A stretch of DNA of 64,000 nt from Flavobacteriaceae bacterium CRH (lineage in GTDB: Bacteria; Bacteroidota; Bacteroidia; Flavobacteriales; Flavobacteriaceae): assembly GCA_001507425.1 (NCBI GenBank), contig LMAJ01000019.1:32329-96328 (forward strand), given 5' to 3'. This document shows positions 24,843 to 34,164 of the stretch, piece by piece. The notes beneath the pieces are model-generated. The model searched no databases. It saw only the letters and a list, made by a program, of their open reading frames with translations, and was not told the origin of the DNA. The position numbers were made by a program, and so were the translations under genes. Each line of letters starts with the position of its first letter. Position 1 is the first letter of the stretch.

Positions 24843-26420
24843 TTATTTCTTTGAATTTGTAACTACTTTAATCATAGCATCATCCTTCAAAATAATATCA
24901 TAATAATATAATTCGCCATATAATTGACGGGCAAATTCTGCAGTAATATATCTATTGACCAAAGCTTTTGTGTGATCTAATTTTAAATCTAAACCGGTTA
25001 ATAAAATATAGTTTTTGAATTTTTTAAAGTAAGCATCTGAGTTTTTCATTTTCACCAGAAATTCATTAAAATGAAGTCCCGAAAAAGCATTTCTGTTTTT
25101 ATCTAATTCTTCAAAAACAAAATGCCCAACGATTCCGGTTTGCAGCAAATATGCTACATTTTCATTTCCGTGTTCGGCTTCCATAGGTACAAAAACATCA
25201 GGAACAATGCCCCCGCCGCCGTAGACAATTCTTCCTTTTGGTGTTTTAAATTTCAAGGAATCTGCCACTTTAATGCTGTCTTTTGCATAAAGTTCGCCCG
25301 ATTTAATGCGATCTTCAGATTCTTTATAATATTCTTCGTTTCCTTTTGTATATGGCTTTTGAATAGATCTTCCGGTTGGCGTGTAATATCTCGCAACGGT
25401 AAGTCTTACGGCAGAACCGTCGTTAAAATCCATTTCGCGTTGTACCAAACCTTTTCCGAAAGAACGACGCCCTACAATAGTCCCGCGATCATTATCCTGA
25501 ATGGCTCCGGCTAAAATTTCACTCGCCGATGCGCTGTTTTCATTAATTAAAACATATAATTTTCCGGTTTCAAAACTGCCGCTTTTGGTTGCGTACGTTT
25601 TATCGGTTGTCCCGTTTTTATTTTTGGTAAAAACGATCAGTTCTTTATCTTTCAGAAACTCATCGGCAATAGCCACAGCTTCTTCCATATAACCGCCGCC
25701 ATTATCGCGAAGATCAATTACCAACGACTGAATTCCGTTTTGTTTTAATCTCGTTAAACCCGTTTTGAATTCTTTATAAGTTGTTTCGGCAAAACGGTTT
25801 ATTTTGATGTAACCTGTTTTATTATCCAATAATAAAGAGGCATCAACACTTTTTAGCGGAATAACATCTCTTTTTATTTTAAACTTCAGCTTCTTTTGTT
25901 CTGATTTCCTAAAGACTGTCAACTCAATTTCAGAACCTTTTATTCCTTTTAATTTTGAGAATAAACTATCCGAAGGTAATTTTCGCCCAAACAATTTCGT
26001 TTTTCCGGCAAATAAAATTCGGTCTCCTGATTTTAATCCGGCTTTCGCCGAAGGTCCGTTTTCAACCGGTCTTATAATGGCCACAGAATCCCGGTACATA
26101 TAAAAATTGATTCCGATTCCCACAAAATCTCCTTTCATGCTTTCGGCAACTTCTGCCTGTTCGCTTGGCGGAATATAAACAGAATGCGGATCTAATTTTG
26201 AAAGGATATTATCTACGGTAAGATTTACGATAGAATCTGTATTGACATTATCAACATATTCGTTATTGATAAAATCGATGAGCTTATTTAATTTGGTTTT
26301 CGAACTGTTTTTAGCCAAAAGCTGATCATCTGCGGGAGCATTCATCATGCTTCCGAGAACGGTGCCAAGAGCAAAAGTTGCTCCTATAACGATAGGTAAA
26401 TATGTTGAATTAAATTTCAT
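24843..26420 (-). CDS. S41 family C-terminal processing peptidase
   Basis: 525 residues. An N-terminal hydrophobic anchor (about 8-27) places it in the periplasm. The PDZ domain (about 95-180) contains GIGINFYM and GLKSGDRIL. The S41 catalytic part shows LRDNGGGYMEEA, ENSASASEILAGA (nucleophile Ser) and RSFGKGLVQ (general-base Lys). This is the Tsp/CtpA type that cleaves non-polar C-termini. Its ATG shares a base with the stop of the deaminase gene upstream (TAATG), so translation is coupled in a HupE-like/deaminase/protease operon. Confidence 0.94.
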   Translation of the reverse strand: MKFNSTYLPIVIGATFALGTVLGSMMNAPADDQLLAKNSSKTKLNKLIDFINNEYVDNVNTDSIVNLTVDNILSKLDPHSVYIPPSEQAEVAESMKGDFVGIGINFYMYRDSVAIIRPVENGPSAKAGLKSGDRILFAGKTKLFGRKLPSDSLFSKLKGIKGSEIELTVFRKSEQKKLKFKIKRDVIPLKSVDASLLLDNKTGYIKINRFAETTYKEFKTGLTRLKQNGIQSLVIDLRDNGGGYMEEAVAIADEFLKDKELIVFTKNKNGTTDKTYATKSGSFETGKLYVLINENSASASEILAGAIQDNDRGTIVGRRSFGKGLVQREMDFNDGSAVRLTVARYYTPTGRSIQKPYTKGNEEYYKESEDRIKSGELYAKDSIKVADSLKFKTPKGRIVYGGGGIVPDVFVPMEAEHGNENVAYLLQTGIVGHFVFEELDKNRNAFSGLHFNEFLVKMKNSDAYFKKFKNYILLTGLDLKLDHTKALVNRYITAEFARQLYGELYYYDIILKDDAMIKVVTNSKK

Positions 26421-26851
26421 TATTCTTCTAAAACAGGAATATGCTCGACTTCAATACCTGCTTTTATTAAAAATTGAATTCCTGAGTCGTCACGATAACC
26501 ATCCTGATAAACCACTCTTTTTATCCCGGACTGATGTATTAATTTACTGCATTCTTTGCAAGGCGAAAGTGTAATATACAAAGTGGCGCCTTCGCAAGAT
26601 TGTGTTGATCGGGCTACTTTTAATATTGCATTGGCTTCTGCATGCAAAACATCCCAACGTGTTAATCCTTCTTCGTCTTCGCAACAATTTTCAAATCCGG
26701 TTGGCGTGCCGTTGTATCCGTCAGAAATAATCATTCTGTCTTTTACTATAATGGCGCCCACTTGTTTACGTTTGCAATACGAGAGTAAACTCCATTCTTT
26801 TGCAATTCGAAGATACGCTTTATCGTATTTATTTAATTTTTTTACTTCCAT
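26420..26851 (-). CDS. Deoxycytidylate deaminase-type protein (ComEB-like)
   Basis: 143 residues. The zinc-dependent deaminase motif is complete: HAEANAI (His-x-Glu, about 68-74) and SPCKECSKLI (PCxxC, about 94-103). The extra Cys pair FENCCEDEE is typical of dCMP deaminases, which make dUMP for thymidylate synthesis. Length and start are normal. It lies 5 bases after the HupE-like gene stop and overlaps the protease start. Confidence 0.92.
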   Translation of the reverse strand: MEVKKLNKYDKAYLRIAKEWSLLSYCKRKQVGAIIVKDRMIISDGYNGTPTGFENCCEDEEGLTRWDVLHAEANAILKVARSTQSCEGATLYITLSPCKECSKLIHQSGIKRVVYQDGYRDDSGIQFLIKAGIEVEHIPVLEE

Positions 26852-26856
26852 TTAAT

Positions 26857-27450
26857 TTATCTGTTCCAAATAGGGCTTTCTACAATCATCGGAATTACAA
26901 CTCCGACAATAAAAGCCGACATTACAAGTGCCCAATCACGTTTTGAAAAACGAAATACGGTTTGTACAATATATGACAGGACTAAAACCACAAAAACCAC
27001 AACGAGTTGTGCAGCTTCTATCCCTAATGCAAATTCCCCTAAAGGTACTAATTTTGATGTTGCTGTACCTCCCAAAATAGTCTTAAAATAATTTGAGAAT
27101 CCAAGTCCGTGAATTATCCCAAAAAACAATGTCACAAAAAATATCAAATTCAATCCATCATTTTTAGCTGCTTTTCCTGCTGTAAATAAATGATAAAATG
27201 CGGTTATTAATATCGTAATTGGAATTAAAAACTCAACCAGACTAACTTTTACGGCTACAATTCCAAAAACAGAAAGCAATAAAGCGAGCGTATGACCAAT
27301 TGTAAAAACAGAAACCAAAAGCAAAATGCGTTTCCAGTCTTTAAAGGTGTACGGAACTGTTAATGCGATTAAAAAAAGAACGTGATCGTAAGCGTGAATA
27401 TCTAAAACGTGCTTTAATCCTATCTGAAAATAAATCCAAAATTCTGACAT
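26857..27450 (-). CDS. HupE/UreJ-like membrane protein
   Basis: 197 residues with about six membrane helices. LKHVLDIHAYDHVLFLIAL (about 12-30) has the His/Asp pattern of HupE/UreJ-type nickel/cobalt permeases, and GHTLALLL and FGIIHGLGFSN continue it. No hydrogenase or urease gene is nearby, so metal transport is only a family-based guess. It is first in a three-gene operon with the deaminase and the protease. Confidence 0.82.
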   Translation of the reverse strand: MSEFWIYFQIGLKHVLDIHAYDHVLFLIALTVPYTFKDWKRILLLVSVFTIGHTLALLLSVFGIVAVKVSLVEFLIPITILITAFYHLFTAGKAAKNDGLNLIFFVTLFFGIIHGLGFSNYFKTILGGTATSKLVPLGEFALGIEAAQLVVVFVVLVLSYIVQTVFRFSKRDWALVMSAFIVGVVIPMIVESPIWNR

Positions 27451-27592
27451 AGGTAAAATGGTATTAATTGATTAAGGGGTTGTAAACTTACGATTAATTT
27501 TGAAAATTAAAGAAACCCCGTATATTAAATCAACGTAGAAAAATAAGTTAAATTTTATGAGAAAATTAAAATTAATAATTTAAAATAAGATT

Positions 27593-27600
27593 TATATTTG
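27593..27600 (+). promoter_or_regulatory. -7 promoter box deciding the TerB-like start
   Basis: TATATTTG, an exact TAnnTTTG, lies directly before a possible GTG start at 27602. Transcription would start after that codon, so the ATG at 27623 is the start used. Confidence 0.6.
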
Positions 27601-27622
27601 CGTGATAAAAAACTCTATAATT

Positions 27623-28054
27623 ATGTCATTTTCAGATTTATTCGATAGCGAATTCAAACAAAGAAACAAAGGTCACTTTTCAGCTATTGTTCGTGTAGCG
27701 TTAGCAGACGGAGTAGTACATCCTGAAGAAAAAAGTTTCTTGGATAAATTAGCTTCACGTTTAGAAATTTCAGAGACTGAATACGAAGAAATTCTTAACG
27801 ATCCTTTAAAATATCCTATTAATCCGCCTTATTTACACGTTCAGCGTTTAGAGCGTTTATACGATTTAACGAGAATGGTACATGTAGATCACCATTTAGA
27901 AGATCAACAAGAAGTAATGTTAAGAAAATTAGGTATTGCTTTAGGTTTTACACCAAGCAACGTAAATTATATCATAGCAAAAGCATTATCATTGGTAGAC
28001 AAAAAAGTAGATGCAGACACTTTTGTTTACGAAATGCAACATATGCACAAATAA
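27623..28054 (+). CDS. TerB-like protein
   Basis: 143 residues, all-helical. VRVALADGVVHPEEKSFLDKLASRL (about 23-47) and the acidic pairs that follow fit the TerB/DUF533-like tellurite-resistance-protein-B fold, which binds divalent metal in some members. It is single-domain and cytosolic, with no signal. The start is the ATG at 27623, because the -7 box abuts an upstream GTG. A strong terminator follows the stop at once. The actual role in Bacteroidota is not known and no other ter gene is near. Confidence 0.82.
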   Translation: MSFSDLFDSEFKQRNKGHFSAIVRVALADGVVHPEEKSFLDKLASRLEISETEYEEILNDPLKYPINPPYLHVQRLERLYDLTRMVHVDHHLEDQQEVMLRKLGIALGFTPSNVNYIIAKALSLVDKKVDADTFVYEMQHMHK

Positions 28055-28082
28055 AAAAAAGCTCCAATTGGAGCTTTTTTTA
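28055..28082 (+). terminator. Bidirectional intrinsic terminator
   Basis: A run of A, the palindrome GCTCCAATTGGAGC (28061-28074), then a run of T. It immediately follows the TerB-like stop and faces the convergent lipoprotein gene, so it can serve both. Confidence 0.88.
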
Positions 28083-28085
28083 TGT

Positions 28086-28577
28086 TTATTTTACTTCTGT
28101 AAACTTAAATTGACCTTCTAATCCACCTTTAAAAGTGACTTCTTTATTTTTAACGACATCAAAGGCTGAAACAGGGTCTGTAAATACAAAACTAAAATTG
28201 GAATTACCTAAATCTGTAATTTTCAAAGTATGGCCTAGTATAGCATATCTCGTACTGGGCGTTAATAACTCGCAACTTACCAAAAGCTCGTCTGCTGTTC
28301 CCGGTCCAAAAGAGTAAACACCACTCAAATCTTTTTGAGAAGAAGGAAATGAAATATCAATATAAAAATTTTCTCCTTTTTCGTTAGAAATCTCAAAACT
28401 GACGCTTTTTTGCGTTTCAAAACTTGCCGTTTTATAAAAATAGATTCCTTTGGTTGGTGTAAAACTAATTCCGTCAATGACAATTGATGAAGTCAAACCT
28501 AAATTATCATCTGTATCTGATGAACAAGAAGTCGTAAAATTTAATACTAACAAAAGTATTATAGCTATTTTTCTCAT
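28086..28577 (-). CDS. Lipoprotein, hypothetical (163 aa)
   Basis: The signal sequence MRKIAIILLLVLNFTTSC has its lipobox Cys at 18, followed by SSDTDDN, a Ser/Asp-rich tether common to surface lipoproteins in this phylum. The remainder is beta-rich (SSIVIDGISFTP...FSFVFTDP) without a recognised domain. It is a single gene, convergent with the TerB-like gene, sharing its terminator. The function is unknown. Confidence 0.75.
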   Translation of the reverse strand: MRKIAIILLLVLNFTTSCSSDTDDNLGLTSSIVIDGISFTPTKGIYFYKTASFETQKSVSFEISNEKGENFYIDISFPSSQKDLSGVYSFGPGTADELLVSCELLTPSTRYAILGHTLKITDLGNSNFSFVFTDPVSAFDVVKNKEVTFKGGLEGQFKFTEVK

Positions 28578-28645
28578 AAATATATTTTTGTAAATATATA
28601 AAATCTTACATAATTAAACTATTTTAAAAACAGATGTAAAGATAA

Positions 28646-29653
28646 CTACTGAGCCTCTGCCATAAATTGCTCCGCTTTTTCAACCATATTATAACTTCCG
28701 CAGAAAAAAGGAACTCTTTCGTGCAATTCAGTTGGCTGAATTTCCATAATTCTTCCAAAACCATCTGTTGCTTTTCCTCCTGCCTGTTCTGCAAGAAATG
28801 CCATCGGGTTACATTCGTATAACAAACGCAACTTTCCTTTTGGTGCTTTTGAACTTGTTGGATATAAATAAATTCCGCCTTTGATCATATTTCTATGAAA
28901 ATCAGAAACCAGACTTCCAATATATCTTGACGTATAAGGTCTATCCTCTTCTTCTCTCTGACAATATTTAATGTAATTTTTTACACCTTGTGGAAAGTGC
29001 ACATAATTTCCTTCGTTTACCGAATAAATATGCCCGTTTTTTGGAAATTGCATATTTGGATGTGAAAGATAAAATGTTCCAATCGCGGGATTGAGCGTAA
29101 AACCATTTACACCAAAGCCTGTGGTATACACCAACATTGTCGAAGTTCCGTAAATTACATAACCTGCGGCAACCTGATTAATTCCGGGCTGCAAAAAATC
29201 TTCGCTTGTAACCGGAGTTCCGATTGGCGTGATTCTTCTAAAAACCGAAAAAATAGTTCCGAGAGAAACATTCACATCAATATTTGATGAGCCGTCAAGC
29301 GGATCCATTAAAATGACATATTTATTATTATTACTGTTGTCGCTCCCCTTGACAGTAATAAATTCGTCATTTTCTTCCGAAGCAATACCACAGACAATCT
29401 CACGGTTTATTAACGTCTGAATAAATACTTCGTTGGCATACACATCTAATTTTTGCTGCTCTTCTCCCTGAATATTTTGTTCGCCTACTGCGCCAATAAT
29501 ATCTACAAGTCCTGCTTTGTTTACTTTATAGTTTACGACCTTGGCCGCCAAACGTATAGAGTTGAGTATCCGGGAAAGCTCTCCTGACGAATACTGAAAT
29601 GCTTTTTGGTTCTCAATAATAAACTCTCCTAGTGTTTTATTGCGTTCTTCCAT
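28646..29653 (-). CDS. fbp: Fructose-1,6-bisphosphatase class I
   Basis: This 335-residue gluconeogenic enzyme hydrolyses fructose-1,6-bisphosphate. MDPLDGSSNIDVNVSLGTIFSV (about 116-137) is the metal-binding DPLDGSSN signature, and SEENDE supplies earlier acidic ligands. YIGSLVSDFHRNMIKGGIYLYP and LLYECNPMAFLAEQAGG are the substrate-binding end blocks. All are intact and the length is normal. It is divergent from the acetyltransferase/aspartate kinase genes; the 263 bases between hold only AT-rich DNA with no strong promoter box seen. Confidence 0.97.
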   Translation of the reverse strand: MEERNKTLGEFIIENQKAFQYSSGELSRILNSIRLAAKVVNYKVNKAGLVDIIGAVGEQNIQGEEQQKLDVYANEVFIQTLINREIVCGIASEENDEFITVKGSDNSNNNKYVILMDPLDGSSNIDVNVSLGTIFSVFRRITPIGTPVTSEDFLQPGINQVAAGYVIYGTSTMLVYTTGFGVNGFTLNPAIGTFYLSHPNMQFPKNGHIYSVNEGNYVHFPQGVKNYIKYCQREEEDRPYTSRYIGSLVSDFHRNMIKGGIYLYPTSSKAPKGKLRLLYECNPMAFLAEQAGGKATDGFGRIMEIQPTELHERVPFFCGSYNMVEKAEQFMAEAQ

Positions 29654-29916
29654 TGCTATATCGTTGTAGTTTTAAATTTAAGTCACAAATATCGTTTTTT
29701 TTGTGAGAATGGTTTAAAAATTATTTTGTTAGTTTGCGACTATTCTATATTTGCTAATTAAAGGTGAAAATACTTTGTAAAAAAATATATATTTAGCTAA
29801 TAACTGACTATTTGTAAGAATATAGAAAATTGGCTTTTTTAAAACCTGCTGTGTTAAACAGACACATTGCAAATAAAAAGTAAAACATTTATTAAAAAAA
29901 TAACTACCATAGTAAT

Positions 29917-30390
29917 ATGAATATTAGAAAAGGGAATCCTGAAGACATGGAATCTGTTTTGGGATTAATACAGGAATTGGCAATATTCGAAAAAGAACCT
30001 GATGCCGTTGTTATAACAGTTGATGATTTAGTACGCGATGGTTTTGGAGAGAAACCTTTATTTAATGTTTTTGTTGCAGAACTTGAAAAAGAGATTGTGG
30101 GAATCGCTCTTTATTATTACCGATATTCTACCTGGAAAGGAAAAACAATTCATCTTGAAGATTTAATTGTGAAAGAAAAAATGCGAGGTACAGGTTTAGG
30201 ATCTGCACTTTATGCTGAAATCATGAAACAAGGAAAAAGAGATAACGTTCGAAGAGTAGAATGGAATGTTCTGGACTGGAATACTCCGGCCGTAAAATTT
30301 TATGAAAATTCAGGGGCAAAAATCCTTCAAGGATGGCAAGTTGTACAAATGGACGAAGTGGGAATTAATTCGTTTTTAGAAAAATTATAG
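29917..30390 (+). CDS. GNAT family N-acetyltransferase
   Basis: 157 residues. The acetyl-CoA binding loop is VKEKMRGTGLGSALYAEI (about 86-103, with RGTGLG). LEDLIV precedes it as strand 4, and the end WNTPAVKFYENSGAKIL is the usual strand 5/helix 4 block, close to diamine or thialysine acetyltransferases of the SAT1 type. The substrate is not decidable. It is followed by a family D repeat and the aspartate kinase gene. Confidence 0.9.
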   Translation: MNIRKGNPEDMESVLGLIQELAIFEKEPDAVVITVDDLVRDGFGEKPLFNVFVAELEKEIVGIALYYYRYSTWKGKTIHLEDLIVKEKMRGTGLGSALYAEIMKQGKRDNVRRVEWNVLDWNTPAVKFYENSGAKILQGWQVVQMDEVGINSFLEKL

Positions 30391-30398
30391 CAAAATAG

Positions 30399-30475
30399 TT
30401 TTGCCACAGATTATCACGATTTAATAGATTTTTTACAGATTTAAATCGTTTTAATCTTTTAAATCTGTGGCAAAA
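30399..30475. repeat. Inverted repeat of family D
   Basis: The arms 30399-30412 (TTTTGCCACAGATT) and 30462-30475 are exact reverse complements, with a partly complementary AT-rich centre. It directly follows the acetyltransferase stop and could end its transcript. One arm type also occurs at 8660. Confidence 0.8.
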
Positions 30476-30539
30476 AAACATAAAGAAATACTAGATTTTA
30501 TTCAATCAGAAATCTAAAATTAAAAATCTAAAATTAAAA

Positions 30540-31799
30540 ATGAGAGTATTTAAATTTGGTGGTGCATCGGTAAAAGATGCTGCAGGAATTAGAAACGTAT
30601 ACGACGTTTTACAAAAAGTGGGTTACGAAGATGTGATTTTAGTCGTTTCGGCAATGGGGAAAACCACAAATGCGCTTGAGGTTGTTATCAAGAATTATTT
30701 TGATAAATCTGGAGAATTAAATTCTTCTGTACAGGAAATTAAAAAATATCACAATCAAATATTATTAGATTTATTTGATGACGAAAAACATGCCGTTTTT
30801 GCTGCGGTACAAGAACAGTTTTCAGAATTAGAATATTTTCTGGCACATAACAAATCTCCAAATTATAATTTTGTTTACGATCAGATTGTGAGTTTTGGAG
30901 AATTGATTTCGACTACAATTCTAAGTCACTTTATGAATTTCAGCGGCATTACAACGCAATGGCTTGATGTTCGTAATTTCATTAAAACCAATGCTAATTA
31001 CAGAGATGCAGAAGTAGATTGGGAAACAACGGAGCAACTTATCAGTAAAAATGTACCAAGAAAAACGTTGAATATTACGCAGGGATTTTTAGGTGCCGAT
31101 GAAAATAATTTTACCACAACTTTAGGCCGTGAAGGTTCTGATTATACAGCGGGAATTTTTGCTTATTGTCTTGGTGCAGAAAGCGTAACAATCTGGAAAG
31201 ACGTTCCGGGAGTTATGAATGCTGATCCGCGTTATTTTGAAAACGCGAGTTTATTAAACCAAATTTCGTATCGTGAAGCTATCGAATTGGCTTTTTACGG
31301 CGCAACGGTTATTCACCCAAAAACATTACAGCCGTTACAGAAAAAAGAAATTCCGTTATACGTAAAATCGTTTATTAACCCTTTATTAAAAGGAACCTGC
31401 GTTTCTAAAGGTGTTGATTTAGAGCCACAATATCCGTGTTTTATCGTAAAAAGAAACCAATTGCTGATTTCGCTTTCATCGATAGATTTTTCTTTTATTA
31501 TGGAGGAAAACATCAGCGAGATTTTTGGGTTATTTCATGAATTCAAACTAAAAGTAAACCTGATTCAGAATTCTGCGATTAGTTTTTCTGTTTGTGTAGA
31601 AGATAAATTTGAAAATTTCAATGATTTGAATGCCATTCTTTCGAAAAAATTCAAAGTAGATTATAGCGAAAATGTGACTTTATACACGATTCGCCATTTT
31701 ACAGAAAACGCTGCTCAAACGGTTGAAGAAAACAAAGAAGTTTTACTAAAACAAGTAAGTAGAGAAACCATGCAAATTGTAACTAAAGAACTTAATTAA
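30540..31799 (+). CDS. lysC: Aspartate kinase
   Basis: This 419-residue enzyme phosphorylates aspartate, the first step to Lys, Thr and Met. FKFGGASVKD (4-13) is the KFGG nucleotide/catalytic motif. TTLGREGSDYTAG (about 197-209) and WKDVPGVMNADPR (about 222-234) are the active-site blocks. The C-terminal third (about 300-419) resembles a degenerate ACT regulatory part. It is a single-function form, not fused to homoserine dehydrogenase. No amino-acid leader peptide is visible in the 149 bases upstream, only repeat words. Confidence 0.93.
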   Translation: MRVFKFGGASVKDAAGIRNVYDVLQKVGYEDVILVVSAMGKTTNALEVVIKNYFDKSGELNSSVQEIKKYHNQILLDLFDDEKHAVFAAVQEQFSELEYFLAHNKSPNYNFVYDQIVSFGELISTTILSHFMNFSGITTQWLDVRNFIKTNANYRDAEVDWETTEQLISKNVPRKTLNITQGFLGADENNFTTTLGREGSDYTAGIFAYCLGAESVTIWKDVPGVMNADPRYFENASLLNQISYREAIELAFYGATVIHPKTLQPLQKKEIPLYVKSFINPLLKGTCVSKGVDLEPQYPCFIVKRNQLLISLSSIDFSFIMEENISEIFGLFHEFKLKVNLIQNSAISFSVCVEDKFENFNDLNAILSKKFKVDYSENVTLYTIRHFTENAAQTVEENKEVLLKQVSRETMQIVTKELN

Positions 31800-31840
31800 G
31801 TTTTTAGAAAAGGTAAATTATTTCAATTCAACTATATTTT

Positions 31841-31872
31841 AAAATGGCTTCACTTAATAGTGAAGCCATTTT
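31841..31872 (+). terminator. Intrinsic terminator between convergent genes
   Basis: The stem AAAATGGCTTCACT (31841-31854) pairs with AGTGAAGCCATTTT (31859-31872) around a 4-base loop. It serves lysC and, on the other strand, faces the end of the TonB-type gene. Confidence 0.88.
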
Positions 31873-31877
31873 TCATT

Positions 31878-34052
31878 TTACCTCGCCCTATTATTCTCCG
31901 TTTGCTCAACCTCAGATTTCTTATAAGTTGTCTTTTTAGAATTCCCGAAATTATAAGTCGCAATCAATTTAAAATAATTTGTCGTGTAAGTTCTGTGATA
32001 ATAAATTTCAGTCTGCCCCACTTCGTAATCTCCGGAAACCATAAAGTCATGAAAAATATCGTTTGCTGTAAAATTTAGCTTTAGCGCCTCTTTAAAAAAG
32101 TTTCTTTCGATTCCTAACGTAACTATTGATCGGCTATTATCATGTCGGATTCCATAACTTTTCTCTCCTAAATACCAAGCCAATAATTGAACTTTAAACA
32201 GATCGGGAATCGTAAATGTATTATTCGAATACAAATAGATTTGAGGTTTTACAGGTCCTAAAGCATAATCATAACTAGTATCGATTACTTTGGTTAAATT
32301 CATGCTTAGGGTGTTGGTAGAATTCCACCATTTGGCTGTAAATGATTTTGAAAGTGATGTAAAAAAAGTATGTTCTTTTTCTAAATTCAGCGATCTTAAA
32401 ATATAACTATTAGGCGTGTCGCCTCTTAAAGCTGCGGCCGAAATAGGATCCGTTTTATAGGTATACCCTATTTTAAAATCAAACTTTTTATACATTGCTC
32501 CTACTTCGAAAGCATGCACTTTTTCGGGCAGTAAATTCGGATTTCCTTCTATGGTCGTAAATGGATCCTGATAAATCACAAACGGATTAAGTCCTTGATA
32601 TCTTGGTCTTGTAATTCTCGAAACATACGAAAAGTGAGTTTTTAAATCTTCGGAAAAATCCATATTCAAAAGGAGATTCGGAAAAAAATTGCCGTAACTT
32701 TTATCGAATCTCTGAATTCCGTTTGCACTTGTATACAAATCGTATTTTGTCCATTCGCCTCGCGCACCTACTGAAAAATTAAACCTTTCGCCAATCGAGC
32801 TTCCGTAATTAAAATAAGCAGCACTAATTTTTTCTTCATATTTAAAATCACTCGAAAGTTCATCATCAAACACAAAATTCATATCGTCTTCGGCAATCAA
32901 AAAATCTGTAGCCGATTTTATGGTTGCATTACTAAACTTGGCTCCTGTTTCTAGCTTGGTTTTTTCATTAATTTTTCGTGAGTAATCAGCCTGGGCACTA
33001 ATAATATTTATGGTATTCCCAACATTATTCTTTAGATATCTTTCGTCATTAACGTCATCAACGACACTATTTTCATCAATAAAATCTTTTACAGTTCCGT
33101 TATAATTAGAATATTGTGTTGCTACAAACAACGACGAACCTTTACGATCTGTTATTGCATTATAGTTCAGATTAATAAACTGGTTTAGTAATACATCATT
33201 TTTAGTAATATCAGTTGCATAAAAACTATTTCCTGTGTTGTTTGTTATTGCATTTCGACTTTCTACCACTCCGCCCAGATCTTCAATATTGCCGCTATAT
33301 GCCAATGAAATATAATTTTTCTCAGAAAAAGTATATTGCAAACCAAACCCAAAATTCGAGTAATTATTAAATTGCCTTTTCCAATCGGTAGTTAATTCTG
33401 ATCGCATAAATTCATCAGGATTTGGTCGCGTTCGTGTTGTATATAATAGTTCACGACCTTTTCCTAACTGCAAACCATAATTGGTTATAAACGAAAATTT
33501 TCCTTTCGTATAATTAAAATCGAGAAATGTATTGGTGCTTGTTCCTGCAAATTTCGAAACCGTAACCTGCTGGGTTGCCGTCCCCATAATTCCGTTTTCA
33601 ATATTTGGTTTGGTGATAATATTAATTACTGCTTTTCCTTCGGCATCGTATTTTGAGGAAGGGTTTGATATGACCTCAATTTTTAAAATCTGAGAAACCG
33701 GAATGGCTGCAAAACGTTCATAATTAATCAATATTCCGTTGAGATAAATAATCGCTTCACCTTTTCCGAGAACGCTGATTTGTCCTTCGGCAACAACAAC
33801 ATTCGGAACTCTGCCTAATAATTCGTTTACCGAACTGCTTGTAGAAAGTACTGTATTGGCAACATTTACATCGATTGTTGCGTTGGCAGCATATTTTACT
33901 AATGAAACCTGTCTTTTAATAACAACTTCATTTAATTCGTTATTTTGCTGTGCAACTTTCTCCGGAATTGTTTTTATCGTTTGCGCTTGTATAGCTATTG
34001 AAGATAATAACAAACAATAAATAAAAATGAAAAATGAAATTAGAAACCTCAT
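31878..34052 (-). CDS. TonB-type outer-membrane beta-barrel receptor
   Basis: 724 residues from the ATG at 34052, which begins a clean signal peptide (MRFLISFFIFIY...IAIQAQ). The longer frame from 34088 adds 12 residues before it and overlaps an inverted repeat. A plug-like part (about 40-150: GRVPNVVVAEGQISVLGKGEAIIYLNG, IEVISNPSSKYDAEGKAVINI) precedes a long barrel with aromatic C-terminus. There is no N-terminal carboxypeptidase-regulatory-like domain, which most such proteins have. It lies downstream of two AraC-type regulators on the same strand, which probably control it. The substrate is unknown. Confidence 0.85.
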   Translation of the reverse strand: MRFLISFFIFIYCLLLSSIAIQAQTIKTIPEKVAQQNNELNEVVIKRQVSLVKYAANATIDVNVANTVLSTSSSVNELLGRVPNVVVAEGQISVLGKGEAIIYLNGILINYERFAAIPVSQILKIEVISNPSSKYDAEGKAVINIITKPNIENGIMGTATQQVTVSKFAGTSTNTFLDFNYTKGKFSFITNYGLQLGKGRELLYTTRTRPNPDEFMRSELTTDWKRQFNNYSNFGFGLQYTFSEKNYISLAYSGNIEDLGGVVESRNAITNNTGNSFYATDITKNDVLLNQFINLNYNAITDRKGSSLFVATQYSNYNGTVKDFIDENSVVDDVNDERYLKNNVGNTINIISAQADYSRKINEKTKLETGAKFSNATIKSATDFLIAEDDMNFVFDDELSSDFKYEEKISAAYFNYGSSIGERFNFSVGARGEWTKYDLYTSANGIQRFDKSYGNFFPNLLLNMDFSEDLKTHFSYVSRITRPRYQGLNPFVIYQDPFTTIEGNPNLLPEKVHAFEVGAMYKKFDFKIGYTYKTDPISAAALRGDTPNSYILRSLNLEKEHTFFTSLSKSFTAKWWNSTNTLSMNLTKVIDTSYDYALGPVKPQIYLYSNNTFTIPDLFKVQLLAWYLGEKSYGIRHDNSRSIVTLGIERNFFKEALKLNFTANDIFHDFMVSGDYEVGQTEIYYHRTYTTNYFKLIATYNFGNSKKTTYKKSEVEQTENNRAR

Positions 34053-34061
34053 AAATTTAGC

Positions 34062-34104
34062 GATTAAGATTTGACTTTGTTGTAGCAAAAGTCAAATCTT
34101 AATC
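34062..34104 (-). promoter_or_regulatory. 17-bp perfect inverted repeat before the TonB-type gene
   Basis: GATTAAGATTTGACTTT (34062-34078) and its exact complement (34088-34104) are separated by 9 bases. It ends 10 bases before the start codon at 34052. A near -7 box (GACTTTTG, minus strand) lies inside it. No T-run follows, so it fits an operator or leader hairpin better than a terminator. Confidence 0.7.
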
Positions 34105-34164
34105 ACGAAACGAGGTAACAAAATGAGAAATCAGGAGTACGAATTTATAAATCAACACTCAGTT

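Noticed and set aside
30391..30539. Leader-peptide attenuator before the aspartate kinase gene
   Set aside because: Only a family D inverted repeat and ATCTAAAATT words are present; no small frame with clustered Lys, Thr or Met codons ends near a terminator.
31878..34052. Reading the AraC/TonB-type locus as a SusC/SusD polysaccharide locus
   Set aside because: No SusD-like lipoprotein or glycoside hydrolase is near, and the receptor lacks the N-terminal domain usual in SusC.
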